A DNA stretch of 35,178 nucleotides, taken from positions 1 to 35,178 of the forward strand of contig JAEURH010000031.1 in the NCBI GenBank assembly GCA_016789365.1, read 5' to 3'. Below, one piece after another: positions 1-7,700 of the stretch. The notes under the pieces were generated by a model. It made no database searches and was not told the DNA's origin. It saw only the letters and a list, made by a program, of their open reading frames with translations. The first letter of the stretch is position 1. Every line of letters starts with the position of its first letter. This DNA comes from Anaerolineales bacterium (GTDB lineage: Bacteria > Chloroflexota > Anaerolineae > Anaerolineales > Villigracilaceae). Position numbers and translations under genes: made by a program.

Positions 1-41
1 GATACGACACTCGCTATCGCTCTCGTCTACTCGACCATCGG
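1..41. repeat. Partial copy of a GGTC...GACC dispersed repeat
   Basis: The segment carries GATACGACACTCGC and ends in CTACTCGACCATCGG directly after the stop codon of the dehydrogenase gene. Two related copies lie at 2903-2948 and 2982-3025; all share GATA near one end and ACT(C/T)GACCA at the other. The left part is cut off by the window edge. It may fold as a weak hairpin downstream of the lysine operon. Confidence 0.5.
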
Positions 42-1046
42 TTAAGAATTAATTCTTTGAATCACTCTTTTCGTCACTTGACCAGTTGTCAAACTTCCAC
101 CTAAATCAGGCGTGGACTCTTTCTTTGAGATGCAATCTTGAACGGCATTGTGTAATTGTTCTGCTGATTCTTTTTCATGTAGATAATCTAACATCAAGGC
201 AGTTGCTAAAAACATTGCAATTGGATTTGCTTTGCCCGTGCCGACCAACGGAGGAGCACTTCCGTGAACAGGTTCGAAGACTGAAGTATGAACTCCGATA
301 TTTCCCGAAGCGGCGACTCCGAGTCCGCCGACAAACATGCAAGCTTCATCACTTAAAATATCGCCAAATAAATTTGTGGTGACGATGATTTCAAATTGTT
401 CAGGTACGCGGACTAATTCCATGGCACAAGTATCCACAAGCATTTCAATCATTGTGATCTCTGGATATTCTTTTGCAACTTCTAATGCGACGGTACGAAA
501 CAGTCCGCAGGTTTGACGAAGCACATTGGCTTTATGAACCACATGAACGGACTTGCGATTTGTTTGCTTGGCAAGGTCAAATGCTTTGCGAATGATTCGT
601 TCTGAACCTTTGCGGGTGATGACTCTTTCTGTAATGGCTTTATTGCCATCATCTTCGACTCGTTCAATGCCTGAATACAGCCCTTCTGTGTTTTCACGGA
701 CGATAATGATGTCAATATTTTCTTTAGATGATTCATGTGGAATCGATTTGCATGGACGAAGATTTGCATACAAATCCAAGGATTGGCGCATTCGCACAAT
801 CGGAGAAAAATATCCAGCGAGGTTAGGTGGTGTTGTAACAGCACCAAGTAAGGTTGCGGAAGAGAGGCGGATTTGTTCGAGAGTCGAATCAGGTAATGGT
901 GTGCCGAGTCGCTCGTAGGCACCGAATCCAATATCTGCGCGAGTGAATTCAAAATCCAATGGCAATGCAGATAAAACTTGTTCGGCGCAATCAATCACTT
1001 CTGGTCCGATACCATCGCCAGGCAAAAGGCAAATTTTATAGGTCAT
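42..1046 (-). CDS. lysB: Homoisocitrate dehydrogenase (AAA lysine pathway)
   Basis: 334 aa, a full-length member of the isocitrate/isopropylmalate dehydrogenase family, NAD-dependent beta-decarboxylating. The likely reaction is homoisocitrate to 2-oxoadipate plus CO2, the last step of chain elongation in lysine synthesis. Visible motifs are the N-terminal LPGDGIGPEV nucleotide site, YANLRPCKS, the substrate-binding VRENTEGLYSG block, VHKANVLR with the catalytic Lys, TTNLFGDILSDE with metal-binding Asp residues, and FEPVHGSAP near the C-terminus. Wording and length follow the Thermus-type enzyme more closely than LeuB. The start overlaps the end of the homoaconitase small-subunit gene by 4 bp (ATGA), implying translational coupling. 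Isopropylmalate dehydrogenase or a broad-specificity enzyme cannot be excluded by eye. The symbol follows archaeal naming. Confidence 0.82.
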   Translation of the reverse strand: MTYKICLLPGDGIGPEVIDCAEQVLSALPLDFEFTRADIGFGAYERLGTPLPDSTLEQIRLSSATLLGAVTTPPNLAGYFSPIVRMRQSLDLYANLRPCKSIPHESSKENIDIIIVRENTEGLYSGIERVEDDGNKAITERVITRKGSERIIRKAFDLAKQTNRKSVHVVHKANVLRQTCGLFRTVALEVAKEYPEITMIEMLVDTCAMELVRVPEQFEIIVTTNLFGDILSDEACMFVGGLGVAASGNIGVHTSVFEPVHGSAPPLVGTGKANPIAMFLATALMLDYLHEKESAEQLHNAVQDCISKKESTPDLGGSLTTGQVTKRVIQRINS

Positions 1047-1540
1047 GCAAGCAAATCCTGAATGTCATGTGTTTTCAAAAAGTTGACGATGCCACCCGCA
1101 TCCGCGATTTTCAAAACAAAATCAGGCAAGGCTTGCGCTTGATATTGATGTCCGTTCGTGCGATTAAAAATTTCACCAGTGGATAAATTAACATCAATAT
1201 CATCGCCTTCGGTAATATCCGCAACGGCTTCGGGACATTCTAAAATTGGTAAACCAATGTTGATAGCGTTGCGAAAAAAGATTCTTGCAAACGATGGTGC
1301 AATGATACATTTTGCTTGCGAGCCTTTGATTGCAATTGGTGCGTGTTCGCGCGATGAACCACAGCCAAAGTTTTGTCCACCAACGATGACATCACCAGGT
1401 TGCATTGTTTTTGCATATTCAGGTTTGACTTCGCAAAAAACATTTTTTGCAAGTTCAAGCGGGTCAATCGTAATATTGTAACGACCAGGGATGATTTCAT
1501 CCGTGTTCATGTTTTCGCCAAATGTCCAAGCTTTTCCCAT
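1043..1540 (-). CDS. lysU: Homoaconitase small subunit (swivel domain)
   Basis: 165 aa from the ATG at 1540, chosen over an in-frame upstream ATG at 1576 because AAAGGA lies just ahead of it and the protein then begins MGKAWTFGENMNTDEI, as in the family. It is the swivelling domain of the heterodimeric aconitase superfamily. The substrate-specificity loop reads NTDEIIPGRYN, and the conserved QNFGCGSSREHAP block is present. With the large subunit it should convert homocitrate to homoisocitrate. The Thermus-like loop, unlike the YLxT-type loop of isopropylmalate isomerase, supports the homoaconitase call, but LeuD remains possible. The gene is 4 bp overlapped with the downstream dehydrogenase and separated from the large subunit by a palindromic repeat. 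Confidence 0.8.
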   Translation of the reverse strand: MGKAWTFGENMNTDEIIPGRYNITIDPLELAKNVFCEVKPEYAKTMQPGDVIVGGQNFGCGSSREHAPIAIKGSQAKCIIAPSFARIFFRNAINIGLPILECPEAVADITEGDDIDVNLSTGEIFNRTNGHQYQAQALPDFVLKIADAGGIVNFLKTHDIQDLLA

Positions 1541-1561
1541 AATATTGTCCTTTGATGATTT

Positions 1562-1624
1562 ACCACAAAGTGTCACAACGGCTCACAAAGGAAAATCAAT
1601 TAAACCTTTGTGTTACTTCGTGGT
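1562..1624. repeat. Palindromic ACCAC(A/G)AAG...CTTCGTGGT intergenic repeat
   Basis: Imperfect inverted repeat of about 63 bp between the two homoaconitase genes. Outer arms are ACCACAAAGTG and TACTTCGTGGT; inner arms are CACAAAGG and CCTTTGTG. It overlaps the last base of the large-subunit stop codon. A related half-copy lies inside the coding sequence at 19587-19615. Confidence 0.7.
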
Positions 1625-2883
1625 TAAAAAATAGTTTCTAAAAATTCTCGTGGGTCTGTGATTTTTCCAGTGAGTGCAGTTGCCGCCGCTGTAGCAGGGG
1701 ATGCCAAATAAATTTCAGAAAGCGGGCTGCCCATGCGACCAATAAAATTGCGATTCATTGTTGTCAATGCGCGTTCACCTGGTGCAAGGATTCCGCCATG
1801 ACGACCAATACATGCACCACAACCAGAACCTGTGACTGTGCAACCTGCATCCATCAAAATTTCAATCAAGCCATTTTTCAATGCTTTCTTGTAAATGCGG
1901 TCACTGGCAGGCGTGACGATGACACGCACAAGCGGATTTACTTTTTTGCCTTTCAACATGTTCGCCACAATTTCTAAATCTTCATAGCGTGCATTGGTAC
2001 AAGTGCCAATATAAACTTCATGCACGTCTAAGCCTTCAACTTCAGTCAAAGGTTTGACGTTATCAACATCAGGATGACATGCGACTTGTGGCGTTAATGT
2101 TGAGACATCAATTTCAAGCACACGTTCATATCTTGGGTTGATTGGATACAACGCTTCAAACGGACCTGTGGCAGGCGTCTCGTTTTCGAGATAGTTAATT
2201 GTCACTTCATCCGCCGCGATTAATCCACATTTTGCACCAATTTCAGTGGACATATTTGGGAAAATAATTCGTTCGTGCATTGGCAAGTTATTAATATATT
2301 CACCGCTAAATTCAATAGAACGATATGTGCCGCCATCCATACCGAGCAAGCCCGCAATATGAATCATTACATCTTTGGCATACACTCCTGCTTGAGCTTG
2401 TCCACTTAATTCAACACGAATCGTTTCAGGAACTTTGAACCAACATTTTCCTGTTATCCATGCAACGCCGATTTCTGTAGAACCAAGCCCCGTGCCAAAT
2501 GCTCCCATTGCACCATAAGTGTTTGAATGTGAATCCGCACCGATGACAATTGATCCAGGTGTGATGTAACCTTCTTCAATCATCACTTGATGACAAACGC
2601 CTTGATGTAACAAGTGTGGCAATTCTTGCTCTTTGACAAACTCAATAATCTTTTTGTGATTTTCCGCCGCTAAAACATTTGGGGCAGGGTAGGCATGGTC
2701 AAAATGAATCACGATTTTGTTTTTATCTAAGATTGGTTTCCCAATATCACGAAATGCCTTGATGGCAAGTGGCGTGGTGTTGTCGTGACTCATGATGTAG
2801 TCCACATCTAACAACAAAATTTCACTTGCTTGCACTTGTTTACCTGCTCTGCGAGAAAAAATTTCTTCAATCAATGTGCCCAT
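1624..2883 (-). CDS. lysT: Homoaconitase large subunit ([4Fe-4S])
   Basis: 419 aa, an aconitase-family large subunit carrying the iron-sulfur cluster; it pairs with the small subunit encoded next to it. The start is placed at the ATG at 2883, preceded by AAAGGAG, giving MGTLIEEIFSRRAGK. An upstream in-frame extension to 2949 would run through a dispersed repeat and has no ribosome site. Motifs include DHAYPAP, VIGADSHSNTYGAMGAFGTGLGS, the cluster cysteine in YIGTCTNARYEDL, and the second and third cysteines in TGSGCGACIGRHGG, followed by NRNFIGRMGS near the C-terminus. Homoaconitase is preferred over LeuC because of the flanking homocitrate synthase; sequence alone does not decide. Confidence 0.82.
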   Translation of the reverse strand: MGTLIEEIFSRRAGKQVQASEILLLDVDYIMSHDNTTPLAIKAFRDIGKPILDKNKIVIHFDHAYPAPNVLAAENHKKIIEFVKEQELPHLLHQGVCHQVMIEEGYITPGSIVIGADSHSNTYGAMGAFGTGLGSTEIGVAWITGKCWFKVPETIRVELSGQAQAGVYAKDVMIHIAGLLGMDGGTYRSIEFSGEYINNLPMHERIIFPNMSTEIGAKCGLIAADEVTINYLENETPATGPFEALYPINPRYERVLEIDVSTLTPQVACHPDVDNVKPLTEVEGLDVHEVYIGTCTNARYEDLEIVANMLKGKKVNPLVRVIVTPASDRIYKKALKNGLIEILMDAGCTVTGSGCGACIGRHGGILAPGERALTTMNRNFIGRMGSPLSEIYLASPATAAATALTGKITDPREFLETIF

Positions 2884-2902
2884 AGATTCTCCTTTGATTT
2901 CG

Positions 2903-2948
2903 TTGGTCGAGTAGCCGCGCTCTTGTTCTTTGCGGTTTATCGAGACCA
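2903..2948. repeat. GGTC...GACC dispersed repeat, inverted copy
   Basis: TTGGTCGAGTAGCC at one end and TTTATCGAGACCA at the other make an imperfect hairpin of about 46 bp immediately upstream of the homoaconitase large-subunit ribosome site. It is in the opposite orientation to the copies at 1-41 and 2982-3025. Confidence 0.6.
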
Positions 2949-2981
2949 CAAGTTTTCAAATTACAATTTTTTATTCAACTG

Positions 2982-3025
2982 TTGGTCTTGATACAGTCTC
3001 GCTGTCGCTTGACTTACTTGACCAA
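2982..3025. repeat. GGTC...GACC dispersed repeat
   Basis: TTGGTCTTGATACAG ... CTTACTTGACCAA, with 6-bp perfect outer arms, located just downstream of the homocitrate synthase stop codon. Same orientation and same position relative to a stop codon as the copy at 1-41. Confidence 0.6.
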
Positions 3026-3029
3026 CGGA

Positions 3030-4412
3030 TTATTTATTGCTTCCGTTATATTTTTTCAAAACCATGCGTGTTTCTGTGCGTTTAACTCCTTGTACCGTTC
3101 GAATTTCTTCAATTAAATTGTTCAATGCAGAAACATTTTCAACATTGATAAATGCGCTGATATCAAAGTCACCTGTGATTTCGTAAACATTGGAAACATT
3201 TGTAAACCCACGCATCCGACGAACCACCGAAGACGTGTACACATGCGATTCGACTTCGACCATTAACATCGCACTGATATCTCGTGGAATCACATCGATC
3301 TCTCTACCCGTGACTTGCTCAGCGATCTCCAAAATGTCCGCATCGAAGAGTTGTTTTCTTTCATCGCCGATATTTTTGATTCTTGAAACAATTACTTCCA
3401 ATTCAGCATTGCTGACTTCGATGTCATATTCTTTCAAACGTGCAGCGACTGCGCTTTTACCTGTGTATTTATCAATGACAATTTTTCTTTCACGCCCAAG
3501 CATGGCTGGGTCAAATGGTTCATAAGTTCTTGGGTCTTTCAACACACCATTCGTATGGACTCCGCTTTTGTGGCTGAATGCGTTTTGACCTGTAATCGGT
3601 TTGTTGGGAGATAGAAAGAAGCCAGATATTTTTTCGAGATAACTGGAAAGTTCCATCAACAGTTGAATGTTATATTTTTGAATCCCCTCCAAATTATGAA
3701 AAGATAAAATCGCTTCGGCTAAATCGGGGATGCCAGTGCGTTCGCCTAATCCGTTCACTGTGGTGTGAATACAATTTGCACCTGCACGAATCCCTGCCAT
3801 GGCATTTGCAAGTGCAAGTCCATAATCATCGTGGCAATGTAAATCAATTTGGCATGAAAGCAATGACTCACGCAATGCAGAGACTCTTTCAAACATGGTA
3901 TGTGGTTGCATGATTCCCAAAGTATCTGCAAAACTGATTCGATCTGCGCCTGATTCGATAGCGGCATTACAAATTTGAACGAGAAATTCAAAATCAGTAC
4001 GAGTTGCATCTTCTGGTGTGTAGCGGACTTTTAAACCTAAACTCTTTGCATAAGAAATATGCTCACGAATAATTTCAATGGCTTGTTCTTGTGTTCGATG
4101 AAGTTTGCTATCCAAATGAATCTTGGACGTAGCATAAAAAATGGCAACACGATTTGCACCACAGACTTTGGCACGGTCAATGCTTGGGCGAGATGCAATG
4201 CTGTGGGCGACCACCTCAGCATGAAGTCCGAGAGAGGCGATTTTTTCTATTGCTTTGGCAACATTGGGCGAAACAGATGGATCGCCTGCTTCAATCATGT
4301 CCACGCCAATACAATCTAGCATTTTGGCAATTTCAATTTTTTCTTCCACACTGAAGTTAACATACGGTGTTTGTTCACCTTCACGCAATGTTGTATCTAA
4401 AATTTCAAGCAT
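3030..4412 (-). CDS. lysS: Homocitrate synthase with C-terminal Lrp/AsnC-type RAM domain
   Basis: 460 aa. Residues 1 to about 265 are the HMGL-like TIM barrel: DTTLREGEQ at the start, VNFS, TSKIHLDSK, RYTPEDATRTD, the metal-binding HCHDDYGLALANA, and TTVNGLGERTG. A linker domain with GQNAFSHKSGVHTNG follows. Residues about 380-456 form a second, unrelated domain: SAMLMVEVES, YEITGDFDIS, LNNLIEEIRTVQGVKRTET is the pattern of the ligand-binding RAM domain of Lrp/AsnC regulators, here without any DNA-binding part. The enzyme condenses acetyl-CoA with 2-oxoglutarate, the committed lysine step; the RAM domain probably binds lysine for feedback control, as inferred from archaeal homocitrate synthases that carry it. 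The start has GAGGA at normal spacing. 2-isopropylmalate or citramalate synthase is less likely, since those end in the LeuA dimer regulatory domain. Confidence 0.85.
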   Translation of the reverse strand: MLEILDTTLREGEQTPYVNFSVEEKIEIAKMLDCIGVDMIEAGDPSVSPNVAKAIEKIASLGLHAEVVAHSIASRPSIDRAKVCGANRVAIFYATSKIHLDSKLHRTQEQAIEIIREHISYAKSLGLKVRYTPEDATRTDFEFLVQICNAAIESGADRISFADTLGIMQPHTMFERVSALRESLLSCQIDLHCHDDYGLALANAMAGIRAGANCIHTTVNGLGERTGIPDLAEAILSFHNLEGIQKYNIQLLMELSSYLEKISGFFLSPNKPITGQNAFSHKSGVHTNGVLKDPRTYEPFDPAMLGRERKIVIDKYTGKSAVAARLKEYDIEVSNAELEVIVSRIKNIGDERKQLFDADILEIAEQVTGREIDVIPRDISAMLMVEVESHVYTSSVVRRMRGFTNVSNVYEITGDFDISAFINVENVSALNNLIEEIRTVQGVKRTETRMVLKKYNGSNK

Positions 4413-4424
4413 ATATTCCTCATG

Positions 4425-4463
4425 GATAAAACAAAAAACGCTCTCCGTTATCGGAGAGCGTTT
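4425..4463 (-). terminator. Intrinsic terminator in the lysine operon leader (candidate attenuator)
   Basis: A 12-bp perfect stem (arms at 4436-4447 and 4452-4463, loop of 4) is followed on the minus strand by TTTTTTGTTTT. It sits between the operon promoter and the homocitrate synthase ribosome site, with no gene in between that it could end except candidate leader peptides. That position is typical of an attenuator. Confidence 0.8.
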
Positions 4464-4487
4464 AGGTAAGCAGATAAAAATAAAAAG

Positions 4488-4592
4488 TTATTTCTGTTTT
4501 CTGTTTAACCGAAACAAAACCAAACCCGACAACATTGGTTGCAGATTTGGCTTGCGCTTTGATTTGGTTTCATAACAGAAAATAGAAAGCAT
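4488..4592 (-). CDS. Candidate leader peptide, Lys/Arg-rich (34 aa)
   Basis: An ATG about 8 nt from the predicted transcript start opens a 34-codon frame. It has two basic runs, KSKRK at residues 10-14 and RLNRKQK at the very end, with AAA-CAG-AAA just before TAA. The stop lies 25 nt ahead of the leader terminator. There is no Shine-Dalgarno sequence, so initiation would be near-leaderless. Basic codons before the terminator of a lysine operon suggest a sensing role, but coding is unproven and the overlapping frame at 4505-4573 competes with it. Confidence 0.35.
   Translation of the reverse strand: MLSIFCYETKSKRKPNLQPMLSGLVLFRLNRKQK
4491..4588 (-). promoter_or_regulatory. Nested long-range hairpin in the lysine operon leader
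   Basis: Fifteen bases at 4574-4588 pair with 4491-4505 with a single mismatch (AACAGAAAATAGAAA against TTTCTGTTTTCTGTT). Inside it, TTTGGTTT (4563-4570) pairs with AAACCAAA (4517-4524), and CAAC/GTTG (4530-4533, 4538-4541) closes a small loop. The fold would involve nearly the whole RNA between transcript start and terminator and would compete with translation of the leader frames. Confidence 0.55.
4505..4573 (-). CDS. Alternative candidate leader peptide, Cys-rich (22 aa)
   Basis: A second short frame in the same leader begins MKPNQSASQ and ends CNQCCRVWFCFG. Four cysteines and two phenylalanines plus one tryptophan near the end are unusual. It has no clear ribosome site. It may simply be a chance frame; it is recorded because it overlaps the hairpin in the leader and could also be translated. 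Confidence 0.25.
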   Translation of the reverse strand: MKPNQSASQICNQCCRVWFCFG

Positions 4593-4606
4593 AAAGATTG
4601 AGCCGA

Positions 4607-4634
4607 ATTCTACTCGTGATATGAAATATGTCAA
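4607..4634 (-). promoter_or_regulatory. Promoter of the lysine operon
   Basis: On the minus strand TTGACA (4634-4629) is followed after 16 nt by TAGAAT (4612-4607). Transcription would begin near 4600, giving a leader of about 190 nt before the homocitrate synthase start. Confidence 0.7.
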
Positions 4635-4644
4635 CCTTTTTGTA

Positions 4645-4660
4645 TTACCCAAATGGATAA
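4645..4660. promoter_or_regulatory. Degenerate TACCC/GGGTA palindrome between lysS and gltB
   Basis: TTACCC-AAAT-GGATAA, one mismatch from a perfect dyad. It lies between the divergent promoters, 11 nt upstream of the lysine operon -35 box and about 20 bp upstream of the perfect gltB site. Its spacing to the lysine promoter differs from the other sites, so its role there is uncertain. Confidence 0.45.
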
Positions 4661-4678
4661 CATTCATTTTTCAATAAG

Positions 4679-4721
4679 TACCCATATAGGGTATTGAAAA
4701 TAGTTTTTTGCTCACTATCAT
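4679..4721 (+). promoter_or_regulatory. gltB promoter with nitrogen-type operator
   Basis: The perfect palindrome TACCC-ATATA-GGGTA (4679-4693) directly abuts TTGAAA (4694-4699), followed after 16 nt by TATCAT (4716-4721). The centre of the palindrome falls near -41 relative to the expected start, the usual place for a class II activator. The same arrangement is seen before the sRNA, amt and glnA promoters. Confidence 0.65.
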
Positions 4722-4761
4722 TAAAAGAATTTATCAATTCCTAACTGAGATGAGGCGCACC

Positions 4762-7700
4762 ATGAAAAATATACTTGTAAATACAGAGGATGACCAGCAG
4801 AAAAAAAATAATTTATTTAATTGGTTAACTGCTGAACATACCAAAACATGGTTAGAGGAAAGAGATGCTTGTGCTTTAGTAGCATCTGTTCGTAAGAATG
4901 GTGAAGCGTCACATGGAAATCTAAAACGGGCACTCGCTGCATTAAGCATCATGGGGCACCGCAGTGGGGAAGTGAATGGCGAAGGGGATGGTTGTGGAGT
5001 CATGACAGACATTCCACGTTTGTTATGGTCGCAAGCATTAGAACAAGAAGGTAAACCCGGTTGGTTGGCAGAAGACCGTCGTTTTTTTGTGGGGCATTTG
5101 ATGATTCCGAATACTGAAACGGAACTTTCAAATTTAAAGTTACAAGTTATCACTATGTTAAAAGAAAAAGGCATTGACCTTTTACTCGAACGCCCTATTC
5201 TTACACGTCCGCAAGTGTTGGGGAAAATGGCACAACAACAAGCACCATATCTTTGGCAAATTGCTGGCATGGTTAGTAGTGGTCCCATTGAACATGTTGA
5301 ACGCACACTTTTTCAATTAGGTCTTTATATCGAAAAAAATACCAATGTCTCTATTGCTTCGCTTTCAAGTAATGTGGTTGTTTATAAAGTGCGTGGTTCG
5401 ATTGAAACGTTGTATCAATATTATCCAGAACTTCGCAATCCAGATTTCACAACTGCCATCACCATTGGTCATGCGCGTTATTCAACCAATACTGCTACAA
5501 GTTTTGAACGTGTGCAACCATTTAGTTTGTTAGGTCACAATGGTGAAATTAACACCATTGCACGTTTGCGTGAACAATCTGAAATGCTAGGCGTTGACCT
5601 TCCACGCGGTGGCAGTGATTCACAAGACCTTGACCGTTTGTTAGAAACATTGATTCATCAATATCATTTTTCATTAACTGAATCAATGGAACTTGCATTT
5701 CCTCCACTCATTAGTGAAGTAGAAAAACTTTCTCCTGAATTACAAACCATTTATAAATATTATCGTCAGGCATTTGGTCCGTTTGCACAAGGTCCCGCTG
5801 GAATTATTTCACGTTATGGCGATGAATGTGTTTTCAGTGTCGATGCACTGGGTCTGCGTCCGTTATGGTTTGGTGATACTGAAAAAGAATATTTCTTTTC
5901 TTCTGAAAAAGGTGTCTATCATCTTGACACAATGAATGTGGATCCGATTCCACTTTCGCCCGGTGAAAAGATGCGTTTACGAATTCATCGTGGAAGAAAT
6001 GTAGAAGTCTTTGATTATCCTGCTATTCAACAACGCATGTTAAATCTTTCAATAAGAAGATTTGGTTCACTCGAAACGATGAGTCGTCGTTTACAGCATC
6101 AAGATGAATCACAAACCCGCTTCATTCTTGACCTGAAACCTGATTCGCCAAACCTCGACAATCGTTTATCTGCTTTTGGTTGGGGACGTGAAGACCGTGA
6201 ATGGGTGAGTGAACTTGCTAAAAATGGAGTTGACCCCATCAGTTCACTTGGCTTTGATGGTCCACTTGCGCCATTATCATCAGAACGCCAAAATATTGCG
6301 GATTATTTCAAAGAAGCAGTTGCAGTAGTGACGAATCCCGCTATTGACCGTGAACGTGAAGTAGAACATTTTTCTACACAAATAGTATTAGGTTCACGTC
6401 CGCCACTCATGCCGAACGAACTTGGTAATGATGTCACTTTTACCTTAGATACTCCACTTTTGCTAGAATATCCCAGTGGTGCTGTAGAGACGATTGCATC
6501 CGATTCTGGTTGCGGCACATTGCATCAATTATTTTCAAAATTTTCCGAGCCGCAAATTGCTCACATACAAACCGTCACCCAACCTAATGAAAATACAGAG
6601 CAGGCTTTAGAACGAATCGCTCAAAAATCTATTGAATCAGTTAAGAATGGTGCACGAATTGTTCTACTTGATGATTCATCTGCTTTTCAGAATGAAAATG
6701 GCTGGCTAGACCCAATGCTTGTATTAAGTATCGTTGACCTTGCTTTGCGGCGCACTTTCATTGAAGTTAATACTTCTGAAGCACCAACTCCGCTTTCATT
6801 AAATATAAATGGAAAAATTGATTTAGGTTTAATGGCATCACATCACTCAATTAATTTACGCAGACAAGCTTCGATTGTCTTACGCAGTGGGGCAATCCGC
6901 AATTTGCATGATTTGATAATGTCTATTGGCATGGGAGCAGATGCAGTTTCACCGTATTTGATTTTTGAATCTGCTACCAAAGATAAAGTTGAATTAACAA
7001 ATGAAGAAATTAATACTCGTTTGAAACATGTATTGAAAGCATTACGTTCTGGCGTTGAAAAATGTACTAGCACAATGGGCATCCACGAATCACGCGGCTA
7101 TGGACGTTTGTTTGCTAGCATTGGGTTGAGTCCACAAGTTGCATCTGCATTGGGTACAGTTAATTATGGTGGTTCATCACAAGGTGGTTTGCAATGGAAA
7201 GATATTGATGCAGATATTGAAGCACGTGCTAAGTCATATCACAGTGTAGGGCGTGGTGAACTTTCACGCGTGAATCATTTTTATCCAAAAATTTGGAAGG
7301 CGGCTGGCAAGTTGGGGAAACAAGAATCAACTTGGAGCGAGTATGAAGCGCATACCCAATCTACTGCAAAATCAAATCCAGTCACCATTCGTCACATTCT
7401 TGATTTTCGTTATCAAAATGAATCAAATATTGATTCGCAAAAAGTAGATGCCAGTATTACATCACATCAATTACCATTTTTGATTGCATCTATGTCGTTT
7501 GGTTCGCAAGGTGAAGTTGCCTATCGTGCCTATGCAGAAGCGGCGTTTCGTTTGAAGATGCTTTCGGTCAATGGGGAAGGCGGTGAGATTCCTGATTTGT
7601 TGGGAAGGTATCCGTTCAATCGTGGTATTCAAATTGCATCGGGTCGTTTTGGAATTACTGCTGAAACAATCAATGCAACCAACTTAATTGAAATTAAAGT

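Noticed and set aside
482-994. Long frame on the minus strand inside the dehydrogenase gene (170 aa)
   Set aside because: It is a shifted-frame shadow of a clearly conserved enzyme and has no family motif or ribosome site.
42-4412. Leucine operon leuABCD
   Set aside because: The first enzyme lacks the LeuA regulatory domain and has a RAM domain, and the dehydrogenase and small-subunit loop follow homoisocitrate/homoaconitase types. It stays as the main alternative.
4255-4575. Plus-strand 106-aa frame over the start of homocitrate synthase and its leader
   Set aside because: It runs antisense to conserved coding sequence and to the leader terminator; composition is not protein-like.
4412-4607. 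T-box or lysine riboswitch upstream of the lysine operon
   Set aside because: The conserved T-box sequence and the lysine riboswitch core were not found; the region fits a leader-peptide style attenuator better.
4679-4693. NtcA or CRP-type site at gltB
   Set aside because: The half-sites are TACCC/GGGTA, not GTA-N8-TAC or TGTGA-N6-TCACA.
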